A DNA stretch of 5,898 nucleotides from a bacterium UBA2214 (GTDB taxonomy: Bacteria > Zhuqueibacterota > Zhuqueibacteria > Residuimicrobiales > Residuimicrobiaceae), in assembly GCA_002327255.1 (NCBI GenBank), contig DCUM01000240.1, positions 1,953 to 7,850 on the forward strand, given 5' to 3'. A program made the translations under genes and the position numbers. How positions within the stretch are numbered: position 1 is the stretch's first letter; the number at the start of each line of letters is the position of its first letter. Below are positions 5,852 through 5,898 of this stretch, one piece after another. The notes below the pieces were generated by a model. The model was not told where the DNA came from, did no database searches, and saw only the letters and a program-made list of their open reading frames with translations.

Positions 5852-5898
5852 TGCACCCACAAGGAATCGAACCTTGAACCTACTGATTAAGAGTCAGT
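5852..5898 (-). tRNA. tRNA-Lys (anticodon CUU), 3' part, cut by right edge
   Basis: On the minus strand the sequence folds as the 3' half of a tRNA: anticodon stem ACTGA/TCAGT (5894-5898 with 5882-5886) around loop CTCTTAA with anticodon CTT (5889-5891), a 5-nt variable region (5877-5881), T stem CAAGG/CCTTG with loop TTCGATT (5860-5876), the 3' acceptor strand TGGGTGC (5853-5859) and discriminator A (5852). CUU reads the lysine codon AAG. The next bases are CAC, so the terminal CCA is not encoded and must be added enzymatically. The acceptor 5' strand and D arm lie outside the window. Confidence 0.93.

Noticed and set aside
5852..5898. Possible CRISPR repeat, transposon end or protein-coding remnant at the right edge.
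   Set aside because: The stretch folds exactly as tRNA anticodon and T arms with correct loop sizes and a 7-nt acceptor strand, so tRNA-Lys explains it fully.

Overview
The window looks like bacterial chromosome of fairly high G+C. The style of the genes (long glutamine-dependent NAD synthetase, cobalamin-type radical SAM protein, polysaccharide sugar genes) would fit a deltaproteobacterium of the Desulfuromonadales/Geobacter kind. That placement is an impression from protein style and was not tested by a search.

Layout, left to right. Positions 1-131 (minus) hold the first 43 codons of a dTDP-glucose 4,6-dehydratase (rfbB/rmlB), which runs off the left edge. Positions 132-546 are a divergent intergenic region with a good sigma70-type promoter for rfbB, weaker candidates for nadE and several small inverted repeats. 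Positions 547-2289 (plus) are a complete glutamine-hydrolysing NAD+ synthetase (nadE) with all expected catalytic motifs. Positions 2290-2512 separate two convergent genes and contain a 9-bp inverted repeat and a smaller hairpin. Positions 2513-3922 (minus) encode a B12-binding-type radical SAM enzyme of unknown substrate. Positions 4162-4554 (minus) probably encode a 130-residue single-membrane-segment protein of unknown function. Positions 4811-5779 (minus) encode a membrane-associated family 2 glycosyltransferase. Positions 5814-5898 (minus) hold an intrinsic terminator and the 3' part of a tRNA-Lys(CUU) gene cut by the right edge.

How the pieces fit: nadE and tRNA-Lys are housekeeping. 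The rfbB fragment (activated deoxysugar precursor) and the glycosyltransferase point to surface polysaccharide synthesis. The radical SAM protein and the small membrane protein sit beside the glycosyltransferase on the same strand, but gaps of 239 and 256 bp make a tight operon doubtful. The minus-strand block between tRNA-Lys and nadE is the accessory-looking part. I see no CRISPR array, transposase, integrase, toxin-antitoxin pair or recognisable defence system, and no clear evidence of a new system. The least explained items are the radical SAM protein and the small membrane protein.
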